The position numbers were made by a program, and so were the translations under genes. A DNA stretch of 64,000 nucleotides. Origin: Micromonospora sp. RHAY321 (GTDB lineage: Bacteria; Actinomycetota; Actinomycetes; Mycobacteriales; Micromonosporaceae). Shown here piece by piece: positions 9,135 to 19,698 of this stretch. Below the pieces are notes generated by a model that saw nothing but the letters and a program-made list of their open reading frames with translations, was not told the origin of the DNA and searched no databases. The stretch is from positions 186,001-250,000 of the forward strand of contig NZ_JAMHIW010000008.1 in the NCBI RefSeq assembly GCF_023896955.1. Direction: 5' to 3'. How positions within the stretch are numbered: position 1 is the stretch's first letter; each line of letters opens with the position of its first letter.

Positions 9135-10150
9135 GACGCATCGATGTACGGCTCGTGGCGGGCCTGGGCGTGGTCGCCCTCGTCGCGGTCGGCGCCGCCG
9201 GTTGCGGGGGTCAGCAGGGCGGCGCGGCCAAGGACGACGCGGCCAGCGAGGTCACCTGCGAGGTGACCCGGGAGACCCGGGTCGGCATCGCCACCGGCAA
9301 CGCGACCGGCGTCTACTTCGGGGTCGGCAACGCCCTCGCCGGGCAGCTGTCCGGTGCGACCGGCGGCAAGCTCACCGGCACCGCGGCGGAGACCGGCGCC
9401 TCGGTGCAGAACGTCGAGCAGCTGGTGGGCGGCCAGTACGACGTGGCGTTCTCCCTTTTCGACACGGCGGTCAACGCGGTGCAGGGCAAGGGCAGCTTCA
9501 CGGCGCCGCAGCCGGTCGAGGCACTCGCGCGCATCTACGACAACTACACCCAGGTCGTCGTCCGCAACGACTCCGGGATCACGTCGGTGGCCGACATGCG
9601 GGGCAAGCGGATCTCCACCGGTTCGCCGAAGTCCGGCACCGAGGTGATCGCCAACCGGCTGCTGGAGGCCGCCGGCCTCGACCCGGCCAAGGACATCCGG
9701 GCGCAGCGGCTCGACCTGACCAAGACGGTCGAGGGGATCAAGGACGGCAGCGTCGACGGCTTCTTCTGGTCCGGTGGGCTGCCCACCGGGGGCCTGACCG
9801 ACCTGTTCACCACCGCCGGCGACACCGTGAGGTTCGTCGACATCGCGCCCCTGCTGCCGAAGATGAACGAGTTGAGCCCCGCGTACCAGGCCGGGACGAT
9901 CGGCCGGGACGCGTACCGGACGGCGACGGACACGCCGACGATCGTCGTGCCGAACGTGCTGCTGGTCCGGAAGGACCTGGACGCCAACGTGGCCTGTGCG
10001 ATCACCCGGACGGTCTTCGACAAGCGGGACGCCCTCGCCCAGGCGAACCCGGCGGCCCGGGGCATCTCCCTGGAGACGGCCCGCAAGACCGAGCCGGTTC
10101 CGTTGCACCGTGGTGCCGCCAAGGCGCTGGAGGATCTCGGCGCCAAGTGA
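9131..10150 (+). CDS. TAXI-family TRAP solute receptor lipoprotein
   Basis: Extracytoplasmic substrate-binding protein of the TRAP importer, 339 residues. A short basic start and hydrophobic stretch end in a lipobox-like AAGC, so Cys25 is the likely lipid anchor. The mature part has the TAXI fold: RVGIATGNATGVYFGVGNALA, EQLVGGQYDVAFSLFDTAV and VVVRNDSGITSVADMRGKRI. The GTG start at 9131 overlaps the permease stop and has GGGAGGAG eight bases upstream. The permease/receptor pair is complete. The ligand is unknown; family members bind glutamate or related acids. Confidence 0.93.
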   Translation: MRRIDVRLVAGLGVVALVAVGAAGCGGQQGGAAKDDAASEVTCEVTRETRVGIATGNATGVYFGVGNALAGQLSGATGGKLTGTAAETGASVQNVEQLVGGQYDVAFSLFDTAVNAVQGKGSFTAPQPVEALARIYDNYTQVVVRNDSGITSVADMRGKRISTGSPKSGTEVIANRLLEAAGLDPAKDIRAQRLDLTKTVEGIKDGSVDGFFWSGGLPTGGLTDLFTTAGDTVRFVDIAPLLPKMNELSPAYQAGTIGRDAYRTATDTPTIVVPNVLLVRKDLDANVACAITRTVFDKRDALAQANPAARGISLETARKTEPVPLHRGAAKALEDLGAK

Positions 10151-10178
10151 CCGGGGCGGCGGTGGGCCGCTCGTCGGG

Positions 10179-10715
10179 CTATCCGTCGACGGGTGCGGTG
10201 GCGGCTCGGGCCGCGCTGACCAGGCGGTCGGTCTCGGCGAGCAGGTCCTCCCCGTCCGGCGGGGTGCCGGGGTCGAGACGGACCGTCCAGGTCAGACCGT
10301 CCACCCCGGGTGCGCGCCGGGCCGCGACCCGGGCCCCGCCGCCGGGCACCGGGTGGTGTTCGGTGTGCGCGACCGAGCGGGTCACCCGGGCGCGCACCTG
10401 GTGCGGCAGCTCGCCCGGGTCGAGCAGCAGGTACGTCTCGGTCGGGCAGTCGGCGACCACGGTGTAGCCGTCGCGCTCGACGAGGGTCTCGGCGGGCGTG
10501 ACGGTCAGCTCACGGCCTGACCAGACAGCCTTGAGGATGTCGTGCCAGCCGAGCCGGTGCCCCCGGCCGGGCAGCCACAACCCGAGGTTGCTGGCGACCA
10601 CCACCCCGTCGCCCTCGCCGTTGCCCACCGCCGCCCAGGCCAGCACCCGCTCGTCGGGTGCGAGCGGCGGCCGATCGGCCGGGGGGAGCTTCGGCTTGCG
10701 GCTGAACAGTCCCAT
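10179..10715 (-). CDS. Conserved hypothetical protein downstream of dnaG
   Basis: Soluble protein of 178 residues with no recognised domain. A basic N-terminus (MGLFSRKPKLPPADRPPL) leads into VLAWAAVGNGEGDGVVVASNLGLWLPG, GWHDILKAVWSGRELTVTP and VRARVTRSVAHTEHH, a pattern suggesting a beta-rich PH-like or similar small domain. It begins directly after the dnaG stop codon with no gap, so it is probably expressed from the same transcript. Its role is unknown. Confidence 0.8.
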   Translation of the reverse strand: MGLFSRKPKLPPADRPPLAPDERVLAWAAVGNGEGDGVVVASNLGLWLPGRGHRLGWHDILKAVWSGRELTVTPAETLVERDGYTVVADCPTETYLLLDPGELPHQVRARVTRSVAHTEHHPVPGGGARVAARRAPGVDGLTWTVRLDPGTPPDGEDLLAETDRLVSAARAATAPVDG

Positions 10716-12596
10716 CTAGAGGCCTCCCGCGGCCTGCTCGCGCAGCGCCCGGGCGTGCTGCTCCAGTGACAGCAGCTCGCCGAAGGCGGCGAAGTACTCG
10801 TCCTTGTTGTTGACCGGGTTGATCCGCTGGATCCGTGACTTGAGGTCCCGGACCCGGGCCGTCACCGACCCGAACTGCACCCGCGCCATGGTGATCGACA
10901 CGTAGCGCGGGTCCGGCTCGCCGTCGATGCGCAGCGGCTCCACCGCCAACTCGCCGACCAGCGCCGCCGACGCCAGGTCGTCGCAGGCGTCGCGGACCGA
11001 CTCGATCCAGACGGCGCCACCGGTCGCCGACGCGGCCCCACCGGCCGCCGCGATGGCCGCGCGGACCGCGACGTGCACCGGGTGTCGGTACTCCGTGGCC
11101 TCGACGGCGTCGAACATCGGCCCCGCCAGCACCGGCTGTTGCAGGGCGAGCTTCAACGCCTCCCGCTCGACCATCGACTGCGGGCTGTCCACCGCCGGTT
11201 CGGGGCGGGCCGGCGCGGGCCGGGCGGCGGGTGCGGCGTCGCGGGTGCCGGACGGCGGGGTGTTGGCGGCGGCGAGCACCGCCCGCTGCACCGGTTCGAT
11301 CTCCATCCCGAGGTCCATGGCGAGCTTGCGGACGTACTCGGGGCGCTTCTCCCGGTCCTTCAGTCGCGAGACCAGCGGCGCGGCGTGGCGCATCGCCTCG
11401 ACCCGGCCGTCGACGGTGTCCAGGTCGAAGCGGCTGATCACGTGGCGCAGCGCGAAGTCGACCAGCGGTTCGCGGCGGGCGACGAGGTCACGCACCGCCA
11501 GGTCGCCCTTGGCCAGCCGCAGATCGCACGGGTCCATGTTGTCCGGGCTGACCGCGATGAACGTGCGCCCGACGAAGCGCTGATCATCTTCGAAGGCGCG
11601 CAGTGCGGCCTTCTGGCCGGCGGCATCACCGTCGAACGTGAAGATGATCTCGCCGGCCACCTCGTCGCTGTCGAACAGGAGCCGACGCAGAACGGAGATG
11701 TGGTCCGCGGCGAAGGCGGTGCCGCAGGTCGCCACCGCCGTGGTCACCCCGGCGAGGTGGCAGGCCATCACGTCGGTGTAACCCTCGACGATCACGGCCC
11801 GGCCCTGTTTGGCGATCTCCCGCTTGGCCTGGTCGATGCCGTAGAGCACGTGCGACTTCTTGTAGATCGGCGTCTCGGGGGTGTTCAGGTATTTCGGGCC
11901 GTCGTCGTCGTCGAAGAGCTTGCGCGCGCCGAACCCGATCACGTCGCCGGCGAGGTCACGGATCGGCCAGAGCAGCCGGCGGCGGAACCGGTCGATCAGG
12001 GAACCGGAACGGGACTCCCGGGACAATCCGGCGGTGACCAGTTCCTGGTGGGTGAAGCCCTGCTGGCGCAGGTGCTTGGTGAGCAGGTCCCAGCCCTCCG
12101 GCGCGAAGCCGCAGCCGTAGCGCTCGGCGGCGGCCCGGTCGAAGCCACGCCGGGCGAGGAACTCCCGGGCCGGGCGGGCACCGGCGGTGCTGAGCTGCGC
12201 GCGGTAGAACTCGACGGCGGCGGCGTGCGCGGCGACCAGGCGCTGCCGCTGGCCCTGCTGCGGGCGCGGGCGCGGGGTGCCCCTGTCGTCCTCGATGTAG
12301 CGCAGCTGGATGCCGGCGCGGCCGGCCAGCCGCTCGACGGACTCGACGAAGCTGAGGTGCTCGGCGTCCATCAGAAACTTGATGGCGTCGCCGCCCGCCC
12401 CGCAGCCGAAGCAGTACCAGACGTTGCGGGCCGGCGAGACGTTGAACGACGGGCTCTTCTCGTCGTGGAACGGGCACAGACCCTTGAGGTTGCCGCCTCC
12501 GGCGGACTTCAGGGTGACCGTCTCGGAGATCACGTCCCCGATCGAGGTGCGTTCCCGGACCAGTGCGATGTCCTCGTCCCGGATCCGCCCAGCCAT
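10716..12596 (-). CDS. dnaG: DNA primase
   Basis: Synthesises RNA primers at replication forks. The 626-residue protein begins with a CHC2 zinc-binding domain (Cys41, His44, Cys62, Cys65 in LCPFHDEKSPSF and WYCFGCGAGGDAI). The TOPRIM catalytic core follows with AVIVEGYTDVMA and FTFDGDAAGQKAA, and the C-terminal ~200 residues are the helicase-interaction region. The ATG at 12596 was chosen because GGGGGTGG sits six bases upstream and MAGRIRDEDI matches the family start; the frame stays open for 240 bases upstream without family resemblance. It is not next to rpoD here, unlike in enterobacteria. Confidence 0.97.
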   Translation of the reverse strand: MAGRIRDEDIALVRERTSIGDVISETVTLKSAGGGNLKGLCPFHDEKSPSFNVSPARNVWYCFGCGAGGDAIKFLMDAEHLSFVESVERLAGRAGIQLRYIEDDRGTPRPRPQQGQRQRLVAAHAAAVEFYRAQLSTAGARPAREFLARRGFDRAAAERYGCGFAPEGWDLLTKHLRQQGFTHQELVTAGLSRESRSGSLIDRFRRRLLWPIRDLAGDVIGFGARKLFDDDDGPKYLNTPETPIYKKSHVLYGIDQAKREIAKQGRAVIVEGYTDVMACHLAGVTTAVATCGTAFAADHISVLRRLLFDSDEVAGEIIFTFDGDAAGQKAALRAFEDDQRFVGRTFIAVSPDNMDPCDLRLAKGDLAVRDLVARREPLVDFALRHVISRFDLDTVDGRVEAMRHAAPLVSRLKDREKRPEYVRKLAMDLGMEIEPVQRAVLAAANTPPSGTRDAAPAARPAPARPEPAVDSPQSMVEREALKLALQQPVLAGPMFDAVEATEYRHPVHVAVRAAIAAAGGAASATGGAVWIESVRDACDDLASAALVGELAVEPLRIDGEPDPRYVSITMARVQFGSVTARVRDLKSRIQRINPVNNKDEYFAAFGELLSLEQHARALREQAAGGL

Positions 12597-12731
12597 GCGC
12601 CACCCCCTCGCCGTACATCCTGCCCTGCGGGACCGACGGCACGCCGGCCGGGGCACGCGCGTGTGGCGACCGCCGCTGCCGGCTCGCCGGTTCCCACCCG
12701 GGAGCCGGGGCCGCGCGGGGACCATGACCAG

Positions 12732-13943
12732 ATGCGGAGGGTACGGACCGTGGGCGCCAGCCTGCCGGGATGGCTGGCCGGTCGGCTGGGTGTGCGCGGG
12801 CCGGCACCGCTGGAGGACGAGGCCGGGCACCGCCACGCCACCTGGCTGGAACTCTTCCTGGACGTCATCTTCGTGTACGCCCTGGCGGCGGTGGCGGCCC
12901 GGCTGGGCACCGAGCCGACCCCGTCACCGTCGGCCATACTGGCCGTGATCGGGCTCTTCCTGGTGATCCAGTGGGCGTGGCTGGGGCAGGTCTACTACGA
13001 CACCCGGTTCGACCCGGACGACCTGCCGCACCGGCTGCTGGTGCTGATCGCTCTGGTCGGCGCCGGTGCCATGACGCTCGGCGTGGACGAGGTGCCGGAG
13101 AGCCCGCTGCTCCCGATCGGGTACCTGATCGTGCGGGGCGTGCTGCTCCTGCTCTACCTGCGGGCCCGGCCCACCAGCCCGAGGGCGCGCACGGTGACCT
13201 CGGTCTACCTGGTCGGCTTCGGGCTGGGCTGGCTGATCTGGTTTGTCTCGCTGACCGTGCCGACCGCGCTGCGCCCGGCGCTGTGGATCGTCGCGATGAC
13301 CATCGAGCTGGCCACGCCGTGGATCGGCCGACGTCGGCTCGAACAGTGGCCGGTGGACAGCCGGCACCTGCCGGAACGGGTCGGGCAGTTCACCATCATC
13401 GTGCTGGGCAGCGCGCTGGCCAACCTGCTCTTCGCGGTGCCCGACCACCCCCGGCCGCACATGATCCTCACCGCTGGGTTGGCCTTCGTGGTGCCGGCCG
13501 CCGTCTGGTGGGTCTACACCACCTTCGTCACCACCAACCTCGTGACGAGCCGCCTCCGTGCCGGGCAGGCGTACACCTATCTGCACATCCCGCTCGGCGG
13601 CGCGCTGCTGCTGCTCGGCTGGTCGCTCGGGCAGGCGGTCCGGCTGGTCGACGCCGGCGCGAACCGGCTGCCGCTGGAGCTGCGGCTGCTGCTGGCGGCC
13701 TCGGTGGTGGTCTGGGTGCTCTGCGGGCTGGGCCTGTACGCGCTCGCCGCCCGGCCGAGCGCGGCCCGGCTGGCGATCACCGCCTACGGGGTGATCTCGG
13801 TCAGCCTCATCGGCGCGACGGTGGGCGAGGCGCGGCTGCTGTTGTTCCTGGTCGCCGCGGCGATCGTCGGGTACGCCGTGCTGCTCAACCGGCGGCTCGC
13901 CGCGGTCCGGAAGGAGTGGGACCGGCAGCGCGACGAGCGCTGA
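12732..13943 (+). CDS. Low-temperature-requirement protein A (LtrA) family membrane protein
   Basis: Polytopic membrane protein of 403 residues with about ten helices. Family hallmarks are ATWLELFLDVIFVYALAAVAARL at the start, VGQFTIIVLGSALANLLFA in the middle and YTYLHIPLGGALLLLGWSLG toward the end. The family is named from a Listeria mutant that grew poorly in the cold; its biochemical role is unknown. The ATG at 12732 is preferred, with a GTG 18 bases later as an alternative. It is divergent from dnaG and converges on the siderophore-interacting protein with only seven bases between the stops. Confidence 0.9.
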   Translation: MRRVRTVGASLPGWLAGRLGVRGPAPLEDEAGHRHATWLELFLDVIFVYALAAVAARLGTEPTPSPSAILAVIGLFLVIQWAWLGQVYYDTRFDPDDLPHRLLVLIALVGAGAMTLGVDEVPESPLLPIGYLIVRGVLLLLYLRARPTSPRARTVTSVYLVGFGLGWLIWFVSLTVPTALRPALWIVAMTIELATPWIGRRRLEQWPVDSRHLPERVGQFTIIVLGSALANLLFAVPDHPRPHMILTAGLAFVVPAAVWWVYTTFVTTNLVTSRLRAGQAYTYLHIPLGGALLLLGWSLGQAVRLVDAGANRLPLELRLLLAASVVVWVLCGLGLYALAARPSAARLAITAYGVISVSLIGATVGEARLLLFLVAAAIVGYAVLLNRRLAAVRKEWDRQRDER

Positions 13944-13950
13944 ACCGTGC

Positions 13951-14781
13951 TCAGGCGGCCGCGGGCTCCTCGGCCGCCACCTGCCGGTTCCAGTCGGCCT
14001 TGGTGGAGCGCCAGCCCTCGTCGTCCATGCCGCGCCGCCAGTAGCCGGAGATGGAGAGCCGGTCGGCCGGTACCCCCCGCTCGGCGCGCAGCAGCCGGCG
14101 CAACTCCCGCACGAAGGTCGCCTCGCCGTGGACGAAGGCGTGCACCTGCCCCGGCGGGAACTCCAGCTCCCGCACCGCCGCCACCAGCGCGGCGCCCACC
14201 GGACGCTCCCCACGGTGCAGCCAGGTGAGCTGGACCGCGCCGGGGCTAAGCAGCTTCTGCTCCTCGGCCGGGTCGGAGATCTCCACGAAGACGTGTGCCG
14301 GAGCGCCCAGCGGCAGCCGCTCCAGGGCCGCCCCGATCGCCGGCAGCGCGCTCTCGTCGCCGACGAGCAGGTGCCAGTCGGCGTCCGGGCTCGGGGCGTA
14401 CGCCCCGCCGGGGCCGACGAAGTGCACCGGGTCGCCCGGGCGCAGCGCGGCGGCCCACGGACCGGCCAGCCCCTCGTCGCCGTGGTGCACCACGTCGACG
14501 GTCAGCTCCTCGGCCAGCGGGTCCCACCGTCGCACGGTGTACGCGCGCAGCCGGGGCCACTGCTCCCGGGGCAGGTCCCGCCGGATCGCGGCGAGGTCCA
14601 GCGGCTGCGGGTAGGCCACGCCGGGCTGCGGGAAGACCAGCTTGATGTAGTGGTCGGTGAACTCGCCCACCGGCAGGTCGGCCAGCTCCTCCCCACCGAG
14701 GACGAGCCGGATGAGGTGCGGGGTGGGCCGCTCGGTGCGCAGCACCCGGACCGAGGTGACGTTCCTGGGGCGTTCCGTCAT
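13951..14781 (-). CDS. Siderophore-interacting protein (ViuB-like flavin ferric-siderophore reductase)
   Basis: NADPH-dependent FAD enzyme that releases iron from imported ferric siderophores, 276 residues. The FAD-binding domain shows RAYTVRRWDP and VDVVHHGDEGLAGPWAA, matching the family RxYTxR and HG(x)3GPAxxWA-type motifs. The C-terminal NAD(P)-binding domain has LLVGDESALPAIGAALERLP, AHVFVEISD and SGYWRRGMDDEGWR. A palindromic iron box lies 6-19 bases upstream of the start, so the gene is very likely repressed by a DtxR/IdeR protein when iron is plentiful. No siderophore biosynthesis or uptake genes are adjacent. Confidence 0.94.
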   Translation of the reverse strand: MTERPRNVTSVRVLRTERPTPHLIRLVLGGEELADLPVGEFTDHYIKLVFPQPGVAYPQPLDLAAIRRDLPREQWPRLRAYTVRRWDPLAEELTVDVVHHGDEGLAGPWAAALRPGDPVHFVGPGGAYAPSPDADWHLLVGDESALPAIGAALERLPLGAPAHVFVEISDPAEEQKLLSPGAVQLTWLHRGERPVGAALVAAVRELEFPPGQVHAFVHGEATFVRELRRLLRAERGVPADRLSISGYWRRGMDDEGWRSTKADWNRQVAAEEPAAA

Positions 14782-14786
14782 GCCAC

Positions 14787-14800
14787 TTAGGCTAGCCTAA
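14787..14800. promoter_or_regulatory. Iron box (DtxR/IdeR/DmdR operator)
   Basis: TTAGGCTAGCCTAA is a perfect 14-bp palindrome matching the core of the actinobacterial iron-box consensus (TTAGGTTAGGCTAACCTAA). It lies directly upstream of the siderophore-interacting protein and includes the last bases and TAG stop of dgt. Its position leaves no room for a normal Shine-Dalgarno sequence, suggesting a transcript starting at or near the ATG. Confidence 0.85.
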
Positions 14801-16065
14801 TCTTCGCCGGCGGCATCCGGCGGTGCACCGCCACCGACCAGGCGGGTGTGCCAGGTCACCGCCGCCGGGTCGGTGAGCGAGGCGACCTGGTCGATCACCA
14901 CCCGCAGCCGGGCGGCGTCGTCCGGGGCCGCCCGCCAGAGCGGGGCGAAGACCGGGTCGAGCCCGTCGGGCGCCCGCCGGACCAGCGCGGCCACCAGCTC
15001 GGCCAGCATCACCCTCTGCCGCTCGTAGCGGCCCCGGAAGCCGGAGCGACGCATCACGTAGCGCAGCGCGATGCCCTTGAGCAGGGCGCACTGCGCCCGA
15101 ACCCGGCGCGGCACCACCAGGTCCGCCGCGTAGCGACGATGCGGGCCGGCGCCGTACCGCTCCTCGGTGGCGGCCACCGCCGCCGAGACGAACCGGCCGG
15201 TCAACCCGCTCGTGGTGGCCTTCAGCGCGGCCTGGGCACGGTGGCTGCCGTCGTACCCGACGAGTGGGGCGAGCAGCGGGTCGGCCAGCAACTCGACCAG
15301 CACCTCCCCCAGGTCGTCCGGCGACTCGCCGGAGTAGGCGGCGGCCACGTCGGCGCAGAGGGCCGCCCGCTCGTCGGCGTCGTCGAGCAGCGGGCGCAGC
15401 GTGACGTACCCGCCGTGGATGCCGTCCTCGACGTCGTGCACCGAGTACGCGACGTCGTCGGCCCAGTCCATCACCTGGGCCTCCAGGCAGCGCCGATCGC
15501 CGGGCGCGCCGGCCCGGATCCAGTCGAAGACGGCCGCGTCGTCGGCGTACACCCCGAACTTGCGCTGCCCGGGACGGCGCTGCCAGGGGTACTTGCCGAT
15601 CGCGTCGAGCGAGGCACGGGTCAGGTTGAGCCCGGCGGACGAGCCGTCCGGGGCGAGCACCTTCGCCTCGAGGCGGGTCAGCACCCGCAGCGTCTGCGCG
15701 TTGCCCTCGAAGCCGCCGCACGGCGTGGCGAGCAGGTCCAGCGCCGCCTCGCCGTTGTGCCCGAACGGCGGGTGCCCGAGGTCGTGGGCGAGCCCGGCGA
15801 CGTCCACCACGTCCGGGTCGCAGCCCAGCCGGGCACCCATCTCCCGGGCGATCTGGGCGACCTCCAGCGAGTGGGTCAGCCGGGTGCGCAGGAAGTCGTC
15901 GGTGCCGGCGGTGTGCACCTGGGTCTTGGTGGCCAGCCGGCGGAACGCCGCGGAGTGCAGCACCCGGGCGCGGTCGCGCTCGTACGGTGACCGCCGGTGG
16001 CCGGTGTCCTTGGGCGGCTCCTCGACCAGCCGGGCGTCCGCCGCGACGGACGGCGGTGGGGTCAA
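14797..16065 (-). CDS. dgt: Deoxyguanosinetriphosphate triphosphohydrolase-like protein
   Basis: HD-domain hydrolase that removes triphosphate from dNTPs, 422 residues. The metal-binding motif is split as RTRLTHSLEVAQIARE (His) and AGLAHDLGHPPFGHNGEAAL (HD pair), followed by EAQVMDWADDVAYSVHDVED, all typical of the Dgt family; HSAAFRRLATKTQV precedes them. The best start is a TTG at 16065: the frame is open further upstream but runs into the VOC gene, and no ATG or GTG exists in the gap. The stop codon overlaps the iron box of the next gene. It lies in the conserved dnaG-dgt neighbourhood. Confidence 0.9.
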   Translation of the reverse strand: MTPPPSVAADARLVEEPPKDTGHRRSPYERDRARVLHSAAFRRLATKTQVHTAGTDDFLRTRLTHSLEVAQIAREMGARLGCDPDVVDVAGLAHDLGHPPFGHNGEAALDLLATPCGGFEGNAQTLRVLTRLEAKVLAPDGSSAGLNLTRASLDAIGKYPWQRRPGQRKFGVYADDAAVFDWIRAGAPGDRRCLEAQVMDWADDVAYSVHDVEDGIHGGYVTLRPLLDDADERAALCADVAAAYSGESPDDLGEVLVELLADPLLAPLVGYDGSHRAQAALKATTSGLTGRFVSAAVAATEERYGAGPHRRYAADLVVPRRVRAQCALLKGIALRYVMRRSGFRGRYERQRVMLAELVAALVRRAPDGLDPVFAPLWRAAPDDAARLRVVIDQVASLTDPAAVTWHTRLVGGGAPPDAAGED

Positions 16066-16120
16066 CCGTTCACCGGCCCAGCCCCGCCGCTGCCACGACC
16101 GCGGGGCTCGCGAGCCCGGC

Positions 16121-16474
16121 TCACCCCTTGCGCTCGCGGAGCACGCAGAACTCGTTGCCCTCCGGGTCGGCCAGCACCGTCCACTCCACGTCACCCTGGC
16201 CGATGTCGACGTGCCGGGCGCCCATGTCGACCAGCCGTTCGACCTCGGCCTCCTGGTCGGCGGGGCGCAGGTCGAGGTGCAGCCGGTTCTTGCGCTCCTT
16301 GCCGTCGGCCACCGGCACGAAGACCAGGCCGGGGAGCCGGTCGGGGGCTTGGCGGATCTCCACCTCGTCGAGCTTCTCGGTGATGATCTGATAGCCGAGC
16401 GCCTCGGCCCACCAGCGGGCCAGTCGGCCCGGATCGCGGGCGTCGACGGTCAGGCTCTCCCAGACGCTGGTCAT
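16121..16474 (-). CDS. VOC-superfamily (glyoxalase/bleomycin-resistance-like) protein
   Basis: Small single-domain protein of 117 residues with the vicinal-oxygen-chelate beta-alpha-beta fold. Visible are LTVDARDPGRLARWWAEALG, LHLDLRPADQEAEVERLVDMGA and a C-terminal WTVLADPEGNEFCVL. This arrangement is common in actinobacterial VOC proteins of unknown substrate. The ATG at 16474 has GGGAAGGGTGA upstream. It is followed by dgt on the same strand after about 55 bases. Enzyme or binding function cannot be distinguished. Confidence 0.88.
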   Translation of the reverse strand: MTSVWESLTVDARDPGRLARWWAEALGYQIITEKLDEVEIRQAPDRLPGLVFVPVADGKERKNRLHLDLRPADQEAEVERLVDMGARHVDIGQGDVEWTVLADPEGNEFCVLRERKG

Positions 16475-16633
16475 GCAGTCACCCTTCCCCCTCGACGGCG
16501 TGCGCAATCGGCGGTGTGCGAGCGAGCCAAGATTACGCCCGCCGGAGTCACCCGGCCTGCCCGCGACGCCTCGCCCAGGGGTGCACAACCGCCGACTGGC
16601 CGGCAGTTGCCAGCCGATCGCCGAGGGTTACGG

Positions 16634-16665
16634 CGCCGGCGGCGGGCCGGAGCCCACCGCCGGCG
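16634..16665 (-). terminator. Hairpin terminator after ppdK
   Basis: Nine-base perfect arms (16634-16642 and 16657-16665), partly extended by inner GG/CC pairs, 13 bases past the ppdK stop codon. There is no T-tract. Confidence 0.6.
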
Positions 16666-16677
16666 TACGCCGGTTCG

Positions 16678-19386
<2,709 letters not shown>

Positions 19387-19576
19387 CAGAGCCTCCCACG
19401 CGCGCCGGATTGACACTTAACGAAGGTTCAGTTTCCTCATACCCCGGAACGGACCACCGGTAATCCCGGGGTCGACGTCGCTCGGTGGGCGAAGGTTAAG
19501 CGAACATCGGGTGGCCTGGGACCGTTCGGTGACAATAGGCACAGCCATCACGACTATCCGCGTTCGTACCGGTTTT

Positions 19577-19590
19577 TGGGAACGCTTCCA
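19577..19590. promoter_or_regulatory. Candidate LacI-type operator upstream of the GH20 gene
   Basis: TGGGAACGCTTCCA is a near-palindrome centred on CG and close to the TGGGAGCGCTCCCA sites bound by actinobacterial LacI-family sugar regulators such as CebR. It sits in the 312-base divergent gap between ppdK and the hexosaminidase gene, about 110 bases before the chosen GTG. That gap also holds two copies of GAAGGTT near 19421 and 19490, but nothing else recognisable. No LacI-family gene is in the window. Confidence 0.35.
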
Positions 19591-19698
19591 CGCGCACGAT
19601 CACGCATCCCGACCTGTCGCCGTACCCTTGACGGCAAGGCGGTCGTGAACCTCGCTTTTGCCATAACCGACGCGAATACACCCCCCGGAGCTGCCGCC

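Noticed and set aside
11073-12731. Long plus-strand frame opposite dnaG, fused in phase to the LtrA gene
   Set aside because: Antisense frame of dnaG without family resemblance; only the part after 12732 is LtrA.
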